DNA of 64,000 nt from Limosilactobacillus reuteri (GTDB lineage: Bacteria > Bacillota > Bacilli > Lactobacillales > Lactobacillaceae). Below are positions 51,828 to 62,150 of the stretch, piece after piece. The number at the start of each line of letters is the position of its first letter. Position 1 is the stretch's first letter. The notes under the pieces are model-generated. The model had not been told where the DNA came from, made no database searches, and saw only the letters and a program-made list of their open reading frames with translations. The position numbers and the translations under genes are program-made. The stretch lies in the NCBI RefSeq assembly GCF_013694365.1, contig NZ_CP059275.1, positions 1 to 64,000 of the forward strand, given 5' to 3'.

Positions 51828-54092
51828 ATGTCAAATGATAATCAGTCAACGCGTAGTGAGCGTCATAATAATAATGACAATCAACAGCGCAATGTTGGCG
51901 GCTTAATAAAGAAAATCTTGCTATGGGTAGCAGGAATCGTCGTTCTACTAATGGTGGCATCTGCAGCTTTATTTTTCTACTATGCCTCAAGTGCTCCTAA
52001 AATTAGTAGAAGCGACTTAACAAGTCAGAGTATTACGACTATTTACGATGATCAAAATCGAGTGATTTCTCGTTTAGGAGCACAAAAGCGAGAATATGCC
52101 AAGGATAATCAAATTCCAAAGCAGTTAAAAAATGCTGTTGTTTCAATTGAGGATCGCCGCTTCTACAAGCACCATGGTGTTGATACAATTCGAATTCTTG
52201 GAGCAGCCACTTCTAATGTTTTTGGTCGTTCAGCCGGGATGCAGGGGGGAAGTACGCTGACTCAACAGTTAGTTAAATTATCCGTCTTCTCAACGGCTGC
52301 CTCTGATCGAACATTAAAACGTAAAGCCCAAGAAGCATGGCTTGCTATTAATGTTGAGCAGCATTTTAGCAAGAGTCAAATCCTTGATTTCTACATTAAC
52401 AAGGTTTACATGGGAAATGGAATTTATGGAATGCAAACAGCAGCCCAGTACTACTACGGTAAAGATTTAAACGATCTTGATCTTTCCCAATTAGCCCTGC
52501 TTGCTGGGATGCCACAATCTCCCACTTACTATAATCCACTTGTAAGTAACACAAAGTATGCAACGCAACGGCGCAATGAAGTATTGAATGCGATGGTTCG
52601 CAGCAATTATATTACCCAATCCCAGGCTAACCAAGCTGCAAGCGAAAGCGTTACTGCTGGTTTAGACCCTGATCACGGTAATATTTCGGGAAGCGGAACT
52701 GCTGTAGATTCTAAGGTTGTGGATCCTTATGTAAAGCAGGTTCTTGCTGATTTACAGGCACAAGGATACGACCCTTATAGTGATGGGTTAAAGGTTCACA
52801 CCAATCTTGACCTCGATGCGCAACAACACCTTTATGATGCTGCAAATAAAAATGTTCAGTTCCAAAACGATAAAATGCAAGCTGGAGTGGCTGTTACCGA
52901 CCCCCACAACGGGCAAATTATTGCCATGCTCGGTGGCCGTCACACAGGAAATGTTGTGTATGGACTTAACCGAGCTGTGCAAAGCAATCGTAGTTCTGGG
53001 TCAACCGCAAAGCCATTAATGGATTATGGTCCGGCTATCGAATACTTGCAATGGCCAACTTTCAAATCAATTGCTGATACGCGGTTTGTCTTTCCTGGTA
53101 CCAACACTGTCCTTCATGACCTTGACAAAAAGTACAAGGGTAATATGACAATGCGTGAAGCCTTAGTTCAATCACGGAATGTTCCTGCTATTCGCGCATT
53201 GCAAGCTGTTGGAATTAAGCGTGCTACTTCTTTCCTTGATGGATTAGGAATTTCACAAAAACAACCATATACTTTACAAAACGGGATTGCGTTGTATATC
53301 TCCCCACTCCAAGTTTCTGCTGCATATGCGGCCTTTGCTAATGGTGGTACTTACTACAAACCTTACTACATTAGCTCGATTACTACTCAAGATGGTTCAG
53401 TAAAGCAATTCAATCCTAAAGGTAAACGCGCAATGAATAAGGCTACTGCCTACATGATTACTGATATGCTTAAAGGAGTTTTCACGGATTCACAAGGAAG
53501 CGCAACTGACGCTCGACTCGACGGTGTTAACCAAGCTGGTAAGACAGGGACGACAAACTACCCTGGAAATTCTAGCCAGTCTGGCGTAATGGATTCCTGG
53601 ATGGCTGGTTATACTAAGAATTACTCAATTGCAGTTTGGACTGGTTATGACCACCCACTCGAACCTGGTGGCAGCATTTCAGAACAATATGTAAAGTCAG
53701 CGCAATTGCTTTACAAGGACTTAATGCAATATCTTGACAGCCAAAATCACGCATCTGATTGGACGATGCCAGACACTGTTGAGGCTGTTCGAGTTAAAGG
53801 TAAACGTCAGCTTGTAATTCGTGATTCAAAATGGGCATTTGATTACACTGAAGATACATCGGATGATCGTGATAGTAGTTCTACTTCTAGCTCAAGCGAT
53901 TCATCATCGTCTTCATCTTCTTCTAGCTCTGCTTCAAGTAGTAGCAGCGAAAGTCGCACAGAAGAACGAAACAATGCTCCAGCTGAGTCTTCATCAAGCA
54001 GTGCTCCGGCTAGTTCAAGTTCATCTGCACCCGCACAAAGCTCAAGTTCTAGCCCTGCCTCTGCTACACAACCAAGCACGACTAATCCCTAA
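51828..54092 (+). CDS. ponA: Bifunctional penicillin-binding protein 1A
   Basis: A 754-residue class A PBP. A cytoplasmic Asn/Gln/Arg-rich tail and one membrane helix (about 30-52) precede the glycosyltransferase domain (EDRRFYKHHGVD, GGSTLTQQLVKL). The transpeptidase domain follows with the SxxK serine in GSTAKP near 390, SRN near 446, and KTGTTNY near 574. The last 80 residues are a Ser/Ala/Pro-rich tail of low complexity on the outside of the cell. Its partner recU precedes it. Confidence 0.93.
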   Translation: MSNDNQSTRSERHNNNDNQQRNVGGLIKKILLWVAGIVVLLMVASAALFFYYASSAPKISRSDLTSQSITTIYDDQNRVISRLGAQKREYAKDNQIPKQLKNAVVSIEDRRFYKHHGVDTIRILGAATSNVFGRSAGMQGGSTLTQQLVKLSVFSTAASDRTLKRKAQEAWLAINVEQHFSKSQILDFYINKVYMGNGIYGMQTAAQYYYGKDLNDLDLSQLALLAGMPQSPTYYNPLVSNTKYATQRRNEVLNAMVRSNYITQSQANQAASESVTAGLDPDHGNISGSGTAVDSKVVDPYVKQVLADLQAQGYDPYSDGLKVHTNLDLDAQQHLYDAANKNVQFQNDKMQAGVAVTDPHNGQIIAMLGGRHTGNVVYGLNRAVQSNRSSGSTAKPLMDYGPAIEYLQWPTFKSIADTRFVFPGTNTVLHDLDKKYKGNMTMREALVQSRNVPAIRALQAVGIKRATSFLDGLGISQKQPYTLQNGIALYISPLQVSAAYAAFANGGTYYKPYYISSITTQDGSVKQFNPKGKRAMNKATAYMITDMLKGVFTDSQGSATDARLDGVNQAGKTGTTNYPGNSSQSGVMDSWMAGYTKNYSIAVWTGYDHPLEPGGSISEQYVKSAQLLYKDLMQYLDSQNHASDWTMPDTVEAVRVKGKRQLVIRDSKWAFDYTEDTSDDRDSSSTSSSSDSSSSSSSSSSASSSSSESRTEERNNAPAESSSSSAPASSSSSAPAQSSSSSPASATQPSTTNP

Positions 54093-55010
54093 ATGGAAAA
54101 ATCTTCTTCTCAAGTAATGAAAGGAATTATATGGGCAGCGGTTGCCTCCGCTATGTGGGGAATATCCGGAACCGTTTTGCAACTCATCTCACAAAATTTA
54201 GCAATTCCTGCTACGTGGATGCTCTCAATGCGGACTTTTTCAGCAGGAGTAATTTTATTAGTAATTAGTGTATTTTTATATGGAAAAAAGATTTTTAACG
54301 TATTTAAGACACGAGCAACTGCTATTTCAGTTATTAGTTATGCTATTTTAGGATTGATGGCAAACCTGCTTACGTTCTATTATGCTATTCAAACAGGAAA
54401 TGCCTCAGCAGCAACAATTCTTCAATATCTTTCCCCGCTTTTTATTGTGTTAGGTGGAATTATTTTTATGCATCGTCGTCCGTTCAGGAGTGATATTATT
54501 GCGTTTGTTGTTGCTTTGATTGGGGTAGCATTATGTATTACGCGTGGTAACCTTACCCAATTAGCTTTACCGTTTGTATCCCTTCTCTGGGGCTTAGGTT
54601 CTGGAATTACAGCTGCATTCTATGTTGTCCTTCCACAACGTGCTGCTGATGAAAATCCGCCAATTGTTGTCCTCGGGTGGGGGACGATGATTGCCGGAGT
54701 CCTATTTAACCTCTACCGGCCATTTTGGGTCAATCCACCACATATTACTACCACGTTAGTAGCATCGGTTGCGACGGTGGTGTTATTCGGAACGATTTTA
54801 CCATTTGGAATTTTGCTTCATGCAACTAGATATGCCCCATCTGATGTAGTTAGTATCATGGATGCCGTTCAACCAATTACAAGTTCGATTTTAAGTGTGA
54901 TCTTCTTTAAATTGAACTTGAATTGGGCAGAAATTTTAGGAATTATTTTAGTAATTATTGCCGTCTATATTCTACAAAATGGTCGGCGAAAACGTACAAT
55001 TCATTATTAA
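54093..55010 (+). CDS. EamA / DMT-family transporter
   Basis: A 305-residue protein with ten hydrophobic segments in two homologous halves, typical of the drug/metabolite transporter superfamily. The motifs AMWGISGTVLQ at the N-terminus and VVSIMDAVQPITSSIL in the second half are family features. The substrate is unknown; exporters of amino acids or metabolites are common in this group. Confidence 0.85.
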   Translation: MEKSSSQVMKGIIWAAVASAMWGISGTVLQLISQNLAIPATWMLSMRTFSAGVILLVISVFLYGKKIFNVFKTRATAISVISYAILGLMANLLTFYYAIQTGNASAATILQYLSPLFIVLGGIIFMHRRPFRSDIIAFVVALIGVALCITRGNLTQLALPFVSLLWGLGSGITAAFYVVLPQRAADENPPIVVLGWGTMIAGVLFNLYRPFWVNPPHITTTLVASVATVVLFGTILPFGILLHATRYAPSDVVSIMDAVQPITSSILSVIFFKLNLNWAEILGIILVIIAVYILQNGRRKRTIHY

Positions 55011-55715
55011 ATGCCAGATGCAAGCCTTTTACAACATTATTTGCAGGCAGGAGAAACAAATATAAGCAACTTATTGCTACATCATTATAAAGAGTTGGGG
55101 ATGACAACCTCTCAATTTGTCTTATATCTTCAGTTCAAATCCTATCAGGACCGAGGAATAATGAATCCGGACGTTCGTACAATTGCAAAGAACTTAGGAA
55201 CAAAAGAGCGACAGGTGTTTGAACAGCTTCACCAAATGATGACAAACCATCTTGTTGAGCAGAAGATGCGAAAAATGGAAGATGGTAAAGAAGATGCAAT
55301 ATATGATTTTTCGCTCCTTATCAATAAATTAGCATTGCTCAATGAGAATGACCAAGAGGAAACAATTAAGGTTGAAAATACTAATAGTCGGGTTGAGACA
55401 TTTAATCAGCTAGAGGCCGAATTTGGCCGGCCACTCTCATCAATGGAATTGCAAATTATTAATGATTGGTTGGATAAAGATAATTATTCGGCAATAATGA
55501 TTAAACTTGCTTTACGGCAGGCAGTAATGAATAGTGCGCTAAATCTCCAATATATGGACCGGATTCTACAAAGCTGGGATCGTCAGGGCTTACGGACAGA
55601 AAGAGATATCAATGAGCACGAAAAGAGGTTTGAACAGCGTAAAGAGGCTGGACAAAAGCCAGAAAAGAAGACATTAAAAAAGCCTAAAATACCGATTTAT
55701 AAATTAGGCGAATAA
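55011..55715 (+). CDS. dnaD: DNA replication protein DnaD
   Basis: A 234-residue protein needed for replication initiation and restart. The N-terminal winged-helix domain (about 20-110) and the DnaB-like DDBH2 domain (FNQLEAEFGRPLSSMELQII, then NDWLDKDNYSAIMIKLALRQ) are present, and the tail is basic. It lies near ypmB and dinG, as in other Firmicutes. Confidence 0.9.
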   Translation: MPDASLLQHYLQAGETNISNLLLHHYKELGMTTSQFVLYLQFKSYQDRGIMNPDVRTIAKNLGTKERQVFEQLHQMMTNHLVEQKMRKMEDGKEDAIYDFSLLINKLALLNENDQEETIKVENTNSRVETFNQLEAEFGRPLSSMELQIINDWLDKDNYSAIMIKLALRQAVMNSALNLQYMDRILQSWDRQGLRTERDINEHEKRFEQRKEAGQKPEKKTLKKPKIPIYKLGE

Positions 55716-56234
55716 ATGCAAAGTCGACGTGAAGTTCAGCGTGAACAAAGTCGTGGTTCCTCAATGCGGACAATTCGTAACCTTTTGATTGCGATTTTAC
55801 TAATCTTGTTAATAGTGTGGAGTGTTTTTGCAGTTAGCAATCAGCCGCGAAATTCAGCGCGACGACAGACAATTTCACTTGCTGAAAAATATGCTCATCT
55901 TCAATCTCCTGACCAATTTTATATTTATAATCGAGAGAATACTTACTATACGATTAGTGGCAAGAATCAGCAAAACCAACCGATCTTGGTTATGGTTCCC
56001 CAACACGGTGGCAAGATCAGAGTTCTAAAACAATCAAGTGGGATTACTGCTGCGAGAGCACGAGCGATGACAAAATCAAATCGTGATCTGCGAGAAATTT
56101 TAAAAGTTGCTCCCGGGATATTTAATGACAAGATTGTCTGGGAAGTAACATATCGTAATCAAAAAGGGAATCTCTGCTACGATCTGATTAATTTTAAGAC
56201 TGGACAATACGTTCAAAATATTAATAACCTTTAA
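55716..56234 (+). CDS. ypmB: YpmB-like membrane-anchored protein (DUF5590)
   Basis: A 172-residue protein with a basic cytoplasmic start, one membrane helix (about 23-43) and an extracytoplasmic domain of the DUF5590/PepSY-like type (YYTISGKNQQNQPILVMVP, WEVTYRNQKGNLCYDLINFK). The function is unknown. The dinG-ypmB-dnaD neighbourhood is conserved. Confidence 0.82.
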   Translation: MQSRREVQREQSRGSSMRTIRNLLIAILLILLIVWSVFAVSNQPRNSARRQTISLAEKYAHLQSPDQFYIYNRENTYYTISGKNQQNQPILVMVPQHGGKIRVLKQSSGITAARARAMTKSNRDLREILKVAPGIFNDKIVWEVTYRNQKGNLCYDLINFKTGQYVQNINNL

Positions 56235-59099
56235 GTGACACAGCGTAGTAGTCAGCGCACAAAAAAGCGTGACAAGAAAGCGCCAATCTACTCAGTTGTT
56301 GATTTAGAAACAACCGGAACGAATGTTAATCATGGTGATCGAATCATTCAAATCGGTTGTGTTCTCGTTCAAGATGGCGAAATCATGAATCACTTTGAAA
56401 CAAAAATAAATCCACGAGAGAAAATTCCTCGTTCAATTGTTCAATTAACAGGAATTGAAGATAAAGACGTACGAAAAGCACCTTTGTTTGAGGACATTGC
56501 TGGAACTATTTATAGTTTGTTGGCGGAAACGACCTTTGTGGCTCACAATGTTAATTTTGACTTTCCTTTCCTAAATGCAGAATTAGAGCGAGCTGGATAT
56601 CCCTCATTATCAATTCCTGCAATCGATACTGTAACCCTTAGTCAGATTCTTCTTCCTACTGCAAAGAGTTTCCGTTTACGAGACTTAACTAGTTCGTTGC
56701 ATATTGAGCATGATCACCCTCATAGTGCAGTATCAGACGCTGAGGCAACTGCAGACTTACTTAATGACTTGTTAAAACGAGTTCAAGAATTACCAACGCT
56801 TACGCTTGAAAAGATTACTCAGTTGAAGCTCAACCTACCTCAGCAAACAGCCGGGGTTTTTGATGCTGAATTGCAGCGTCGACGTAAATCGCCCCAGCCA
56901 TTAAGCGAAGAGTTGTATGTCTCTCACGGAATTGTTCTTCATAAATCGCGGCCGATTACTGCTAATGGTCAGCGAGAAAAGCATAAATATCCTTCCACTA
57001 AAAAGGCAAAGGAAAAGCTATACGGAGATACGTTGAGATTGCGGCCTGTTCAAGCCAAAATGATGAACAGCATTTACAATAATTATACTCATGCTGAACC
57101 CCAAAATATGATTGTCGAGGCTGGAACTGGAGTAGGGAAGACATTGGGCTATCTTTTTCCGCTAAGTTATGTTGCATATCTTGATAAGAAGATTGTCGTC
57201 AGCACAGCAACTAATATCCTCCAGCAACAAATTATTGATACATCAATCGCACAGTTAAATAAGGTGTTGCCTTTTAAAATGAATAGTGTGATTATCAAAG
57301 GAAACGCTCATTATATTGATATTGCACGTTTTGTTCATTCCTTAAGTGTGATTGAAGATTCGAAGCTTGTTCAGTTGTTAAAAGCTAAAATTTTAGTATG
57401 GCTGCTTTCAACGCAAAGTGGGGACCTTGATGAACTTAATTTAAATTCTCAGCAGTCGCCATACTTTACTGAAATTCGTCATCAGGGTATTCGGAGCTTG
57501 AATCCAGCAAATGACTTTTACCATGATGATTTTCTCGTTCGGCGGGAAAAGCGGCTTCATCAAGCTGATATTATTATTACGAATCATGCGTACTTGGTTG
57601 CTCATGCCCAGGAATTAGGGGATGGAACTCGTCGCCCATACTTAGTAATCGATGAAGCTCAGCACTTAAGCGAAAGTATCTTAAAACGGTCACGGCGAAC
57701 ATTTAATTTTCAGAAATTGCGCACAGCAGTTCATATAATGTCTGGGTTAGTTAATAATGGCAATGACCGGAACTTAACTGATATTTTCGCTGAACAGGCA
57801 CTAGGCAGTTATAATGTTGAATTGCTTCGTGGTGATCTCAATGCAGTAGAAGAAGCGGTTGACCTTTTCCAGCAAGCCCTTTACCGTCAATATATGGCAA
57901 GCGCTACTGGTAATCCTGATAATGAATTAATTGAACAACCACTACAAAATGATCAAGTGATGGCTCTTTTAGATATTAGTGGGCCCGTGATGATGAAGCT
58001 AGAGCAAGCATTAAGCAGTGTGCAGCTTCATTTTTCTGCCCTCAGTCATTTATTTAGCAGTCAGCCAGACCGGTGGTTATTAAGTGATCGTTACCTCATG
58101 AGCCAATTTCAAAGTCAGCTTGCAAAATTAATTGAAGCCGATCAGACACTAAATGAATTTAACGAAACACTTCAACAACAAGGAGAGGCTGCTGCTTTTT
58201 GGATTACTATTCGCCAATCAAGTGAACAAAGTGCCTTACAGCTTAGTGGGGGGCTATTGGAAGCAACCCATTACCTCACAAAGAATGTTTATCCATATTT
58301 TGCTCAACCATTATTTGTGGGGGCGACATTGTTTACATCGTCACGATCGCCGTATCTTTACCACCAGTTAGATTTAGAGCGCAATAATACTTTAACGCGT
58401 CGATTCGCATCTCCATACAATTACAAACAGAATGCTAAATTATTGATTGCAGAAGATGCACCAGTACCGAGCGCGCAAAATAACAGTGATTACATTAAAT
58501 ACCTCAGTGACACGATTTACCAATTAACGAAGAATGCTGATTATCAGACAATGATTTTATTCAACTCACTGGTGATGATTGAGCAGGTATATAGCCAACT
58601 TCGTGAAACGGATCTATTTGATCAGCGGGATATTTTAGCACAAGGAATTACGGGTAATCGTGATAAAATCTTAAAACAGTTTAGTGGTGGAAAAAATTCG
58701 ATCCTTCTTGGTGCTTCTAGTTTTTGGGAAGGGATAGATTTACCAGAGTCCGCTCTTGAACTCTTAATTATTACGCGCTTACCGTTCGATTCGCCTGATG
58801 AAATAATGAATCGTGCTCATAATAAGTTACTTCAGCAGCAGGGGAAAAATCCGTTCTATCATTCAGAATTGCCAAAAGCAACGATGCGGTTACGTCAGGG
58901 GATTGGACGATTATTACGGACAGAAGATGATCATGGGGTTGCAGTAGTTCTTGATCCACGACTACAGACAAGACGGTATGGGAAGACGATTTTGAGTAGT
59001 CTGCCCACTGATTTACCGGTTAATAGTAAAAAAACTGCTGACTTGATTTCAATTACTCAGAAGTTTTTACGAAATGGTAAAGAGGACAAAGTTAATTAA
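56235..59099 (+). CDS. dinG: DinG-family helicase with 3'-5' exonuclease domain
   Basis: A 954-residue protein. An N-terminal DnaQ-like exonuclease (VVDLETTGT, HNVNFDFPFL and HSAVSDAEATAD; residues 1-185) is fused to an XPD/DinG-type helicase. The helicase has a Walker A motif GTGVGKT near 300, DEAQH near 473, and the C-terminal GASSFWEGIDLPE and RQGIGRLLRT motifs. Firmicutes DinG often lacks the iron-sulfur cluster and has the nuclease instead. It acts in DNA repair. The start is GTG. Confidence 0.93.
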   Translation: MTQRSSQRTKKRDKKAPIYSVVDLETTGTNVNHGDRIIQIGCVLVQDGEIMNHFETKINPREKIPRSIVQLTGIEDKDVRKAPLFEDIAGTIYSLLAETTFVAHNVNFDFPFLNAELERAGYPSLSIPAIDTVTLSQILLPTAKSFRLRDLTSSLHIEHDHPHSAVSDAEATADLLNDLLKRVQELPTLTLEKITQLKLNLPQQTAGVFDAELQRRRKSPQPLSEELYVSHGIVLHKSRPITANGQREKHKYPSTKKAKEKLYGDTLRLRPVQAKMMNSIYNNYTHAEPQNMIVEAGTGVGKTLGYLFPLSYVAYLDKKIVVSTATNILQQQIIDTSIAQLNKVLPFKMNSVIIKGNAHYIDIARFVHSLSVIEDSKLVQLLKAKILVWLLSTQSGDLDELNLNSQQSPYFTEIRHQGIRSLNPANDFYHDDFLVRREKRLHQADIIITNHAYLVAHAQELGDGTRRPYLVIDEAQHLSESILKRSRRTFNFQKLRTAVHIMSGLVNNGNDRNLTDIFAEQALGSYNVELLRGDLNAVEEAVDLFQQALYRQYMASATGNPDNELIEQPLQNDQVMALLDISGPVMMKLEQALSSVQLHFSALSHLFSSQPDRWLLSDRYLMSQFQSQLAKLIEADQTLNEFNETLQQQGEAAAFWITIRQSSEQSALQLSGGLLEATHYLTKNVYPYFAQPLFVGATLFTSSRSPYLYHQLDLERNNTLTRRFASPYNYKQNAKLLIAEDAPVPSAQNNSDYIKYLSDTIYQLTKNADYQTMILFNSLVMIEQVYSQLRETDLFDQRDILAQGITGNRDKILKQFSGGKNSILLGASSFWEGIDLPESALELLIITRLPFDSPDEIMNRAHNKLLQQQGKNPFYHSELPKATMRLRQGIGRLLRTEDDHGVAVVLDPRLQTRRYGKTILSSLPTDLPVNSKKTADLISITQKFLRNGKEDKVN

Positions 59100-60050
59100 A
59101 TGGTGAAACAACAAGGGATTGGTACTAGCCATGCGAAAATCATTTTAATGGGAGAACATAGCGTAGTATACGGTCAACCGGCAATAGCCTTACCATTGCC
59201 AAGCGTTCAATTATCAGTTACGCTCAGCAGTCGCCAAGATAACCAGCGAATTATTAAAAGCCGTTATTATCATGGTAGTCTAGGAAATTTACCTTCCTCC
59301 ATGATCGGAATTAAAAAATTAATTGACACTTTATCTGCAAGGTTTAATGACCACGAAACTGGTTGGGACTTAAAAATTGAAAGTCAATTACCTGCTGAAC
59401 GAGGAATGGGGTCGTCTGCCGCCAGTGCGATTGCAATTATTCGAGCATTCTTTGATTATTATGATGAACCACTCGATCGAACATTATTGCTTCAGCTTGC
59501 AGATGTCGAAGAACAAATTACACATCGTAGTCCATCCGGTTTAGACGCTGCTACTGTCAGTTCAGATAAACCGCTTTTTTATGTTAAGGGGCGGATTGGG
59601 GTACCAATTGAAATGAACCTTGATGCCTCTTTAGTAATTGCTGATACCGGAAAAAAAGGTGCTACTAAGGAAGCTATTTTGGCAGTTAAAGATGAACTGA
59701 AAAATAACAATGAAAAAGCTGAAGGACATATTAAGCATCTCGGTGAATTAGTAAACCAAACAAAAGACTATCTTACACAAAATGATATTGTAAAATTAGG
59801 CGATGCTCTTAACTTTGCGCAAACTGATTTAGCTGCTCTCAACGTGTCAGACCCATCATTAGATCACCTTATTCATGTTGCACGTGATAATGGAGCTCTT
59901 GGTGCAAAATTAACTGGTGGTGGTCGCGGCGGTTGTATGATCGCCTTAATGCAAACAGCTATGGGAGCTCGCCGCCTTGCAAGTATCCTAAAAGAGAACG
60001 GGGCACATGATATTTGGCTTCAACCACTTGATAAGCGAGGTAATAACTAA
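59100..60050 (+). CDS. mvk: Mevalonate kinase
   Basis: A 316-residue GHMP kinase that phosphorylates mevalonate at position 5. Motifs are KIILMGEHSVVYGQPAIALP, the ATP loop PAERGMGSSAASAIAIIRAF and the C-terminal KLTGGGRGGCMIAL. It is the first gene of the mevalonate cluster mvk-mvaD-pmk-fni, which feeds isoprenoid and undecaprenyl phosphate synthesis. Confidence 0.93.
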   Translation: MVKQQGIGTSHAKIILMGEHSVVYGQPAIALPLPSVQLSVTLSSRQDNQRIIKSRYYHGSLGNLPSSMIGIKKLIDTLSARFNDHETGWDLKIESQLPAERGMGSSAASAIAIIRAFFDYYDEPLDRTLLLQLADVEEQITHRSPSGLDAATVSSDKPLFYVKGRIGVPIEMNLDASLVIADTGKKGATKEAILAVKDELKNNNEKAEGHIKHLGELVNQTKDYLTQNDIVKLGDALNFAQTDLAALNVSDPSLDHLIHVARDNGALGAKLTGGGRGGCMIALMQTAMGARRLASILKENGAHDIWLQPLDKRGNN

Positions 60051-61022
60051 ATGGCAACTGCAAAAGCACATACTAATATTGCGCTTGTTAAATATTGGGG
60101 AAAGAAGGATCAAGAATTAATCATTCCACAAACTGACAGTCTCTCCCTTACGCTTAATGAGTTTTACACCACTACTACCGTAAATTTTGATAATCACCTT
60201 ACTTCAGACTTAGTTGCCATCGATCAACAAACACTTAGTAAGAAAGAGGCCAAAAAAGTAGTTCATGTTCTAGATATTGTTCGGCAATTAAGTGGAATAA
60301 AAGCTTTTGCACGCGTAGAGTCAATTAATCATGTTCCAACTGCAGCCGGCCTTGCTTCCTCAGCTTCCGCATTTGCTGCCTTAGCAGGCGCTGCCAGTAC
60401 TGCGGCCGGATTAAATCTCTCAAGCCGTGATCTATCACGACTTGCCCGACGTGGATCTGGTTCGGCAACTAGATCTATTTATGGCGGATTGGTTGAATGG
60501 CAAAAAGGAACTGATGATGCATCCTCGTTTGCACAACCAGTTTTAGAAAATGTTGACTTTCCAATCGAAATGTTAGCAGTTTTAGTTGATACAAAAAGGA
60601 AAAAAGTTTCCAGTCGATCTGGAATGCAATCCAGTGTTGAAACTTCACCCTACTATGGTGCTTGGCGCCAAGTAGTAGCGAATGATATGGTTGCCATAAA
60701 GAAAGCTATCAAAGCAAAAGATATTGACCAAATCGGCCATATTGCTGAAGAAAATGCTCTTCGGATGCACGCACTTACTTTTTCAGCTGACCCTGGTTTT
60801 ACCTACTTTAATGGTGAAACGTTAACCATCATTAAAGCAGTGGAAGACTTGCGCAATCAGGGAATAAACTGCTATTATACAATGGATGCCGGTCCGAACG
60901 TCAAAGTGATTTACGACCGAGAAAACCGGAGCAAAATTGTTGAAAAATTAAGTAATATTGTTGGCCCAGAACGGTTGGTGGTTTCACAACCGGGACCTGG
61001 AATAAAGATTTGGAATGAATAA
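60051..61022 (+). CDS. mvaD: Diphosphomevalonate decarboxylase
   Basis: A 323-residue GHMP enzyme that converts mevalonate diphosphate to isopentenyl diphosphate. The start AHTNIALVKYWGKKD, the PTAAGLASSASAFAALAGAAS loop and the YTMDAGPNVKVI motif with the catalytic Asp are diagnostic. It lies between mvk and pmk. Confidence 0.93.
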   Translation: MATAKAHTNIALVKYWGKKDQELIIPQTDSLSLTLNEFYTTTTVNFDNHLTSDLVAIDQQTLSKKEAKKVVHVLDIVRQLSGIKAFARVESINHVPTAAGLASSASAFAALAGAASTAAGLNLSSRDLSRLARRGSGSATRSIYGGLVEWQKGTDDASSFAQPVLENVDFPIEMLAVLVDTKRKKVSSRSGMQSSVETSPYYGAWRQVVANDMVAIKKAIKAKDIDQIGHIAEENALRMHALTFSADPGFTYFNGETLTIIKAVEDLRNQGINCYYTMDAGPNVKVIYDRENRSKIVEKLSNIVGPERLVVSQPGPGIKIWNE

Positions 61023-62150
61023 TTGATTACTGAAAAAGCTCCCGGTAAATTGTATATTGCCGGCGAATATGCTGTTGTTGAAAATGGTTATCCTGCAGTT
61101 TTAGTTGCGTTAGATCAATTTGTTACCTGTACAATCGAGGAAAGCACTCAAGAAGTTGGTCAAATTATTAGTCGCCAATATAATAACGATCAATTATCCT
61201 GGCGACGTTTAGGAGACCAAATGGTAGTTGACAAACGTGACAATCCTTTTTCTTACATTCTTTCTGCTATTAGAGTTACAGAAGAATATGCTCGTACTTT
61301 TAGTCGTGACTTACGAATATTTAATATCCATATTGACAGTCAATTAGACAGTGCTAATGGTCGAAAATATGGTCTTGGTTCCTCTGCAGCTGTTACTGTA
61401 GCAACTGTTAAGGCTCTTTGTCGGTTCTATAATTTGCCCGTTAACAAGGACCAAATCTTTAAATTAGCTGCAATTGCCCATTTTGAAGTTCAAGGAAATG
61501 GTTCGTTGGGTGATGTTGCCGCTTCCGTATATGGTGGTTGGATTTCCTATCATTCATTCGATCGGCAGTGGCTTGCCCAACAACGTAAGTATCTTGACCT
61601 AAAGACGATCATTGATTTACCTTGGCCTGATCTGAATATTGAGTCTCTAACTGCTCCCAAAAACTTAGAACTTTTAATTGGCTGGACTGGTAAACCAGCC
61701 TCAACTTCCCAACTTGTTGATAAAATTTCTCTTTTTAAAGCTCGTCGTCAAACTGAATATCATCATTTTCTTGAAAAAAGTAAATCATGTATCCAACGAA
61801 TGGTTGATGGTTTTCACCGTCAAGATCTTGAAGCGATTAAAAATGAAATTCGTTATAACCGTGACCTCTTAAAACAACTCGGCACTAATTCGGGGGTAAA
61901 CATCGAAACCGAATCATTATCTAAGCTTTGCCAAATCGCTGAATCTTTTGGTGGGGCTGCTAAGACATCTGGTGCTGGTGGCGGTGATTGTGGGATCGTC
62001 GCTATTGATAGCAACTCTAACTTTGGGAACGTTCTAAAGAGCTGGGCCAAAAACCGCATCGAACAACTTCCTTTATCCGTACACTTTATCGATAACGCAA
62101 AAAGCTTCAAGAAATCTGTTAAGCACCATCTTTCTTACATTCACAAGTAG
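61023..62150 (+). CDS. pmk: Phosphomevalonate kinase
   Basis: A 375-residue GHMP kinase that makes mevalonate 5-diphosphate. Motifs are KAPGKLYIAGEYAVVENGYP, the ATP-binding YGLGSSAAVTVATVKAL and the C-terminal AAKTSGAGGGDCGIVAI. The start is TTG. Third gene of the cluster. Confidence 0.92.
   Translation: MITEKAPGKLYIAGEYAVVENGYPAVLVALDQFVTCTIEESTQEVGQIISRQYNNDQLSWRRLGDQMVVDKRDNPFSYILSAIRVTEEYARTFSRDLRIFNIHIDSQLDSANGRKYGLGSSAAVTVATVKALCRFYNLPVNKDQIFKLAAIAHFEVQGNGSLGDVAASVYGGWISYHSFDRQWLAQQRKYLDLKTIIDLPWPDLNIESLTAPKNLELLIGWTGKPASTSQLVDKISLFKARRQTEYHHFLEKSKSCIQRMVDGFHRQDLEAIKNEIRYNRDLLKQLGTNSGVNIETESLSKLCQIAESFGGAAKTSGAGGGDCGIVAIDSNSNFGNVLKSWAKNRIEQLPLSVHFIDNAKSFKKSVKHHLSYIHK

Noticed and set aside
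53821..54117. ORFs on both strands inside the Ser-rich tail of the PBP1A gene
   Set aside because: Low-complexity coding sequence gives open shadow frames; no start signals or family resemblance.
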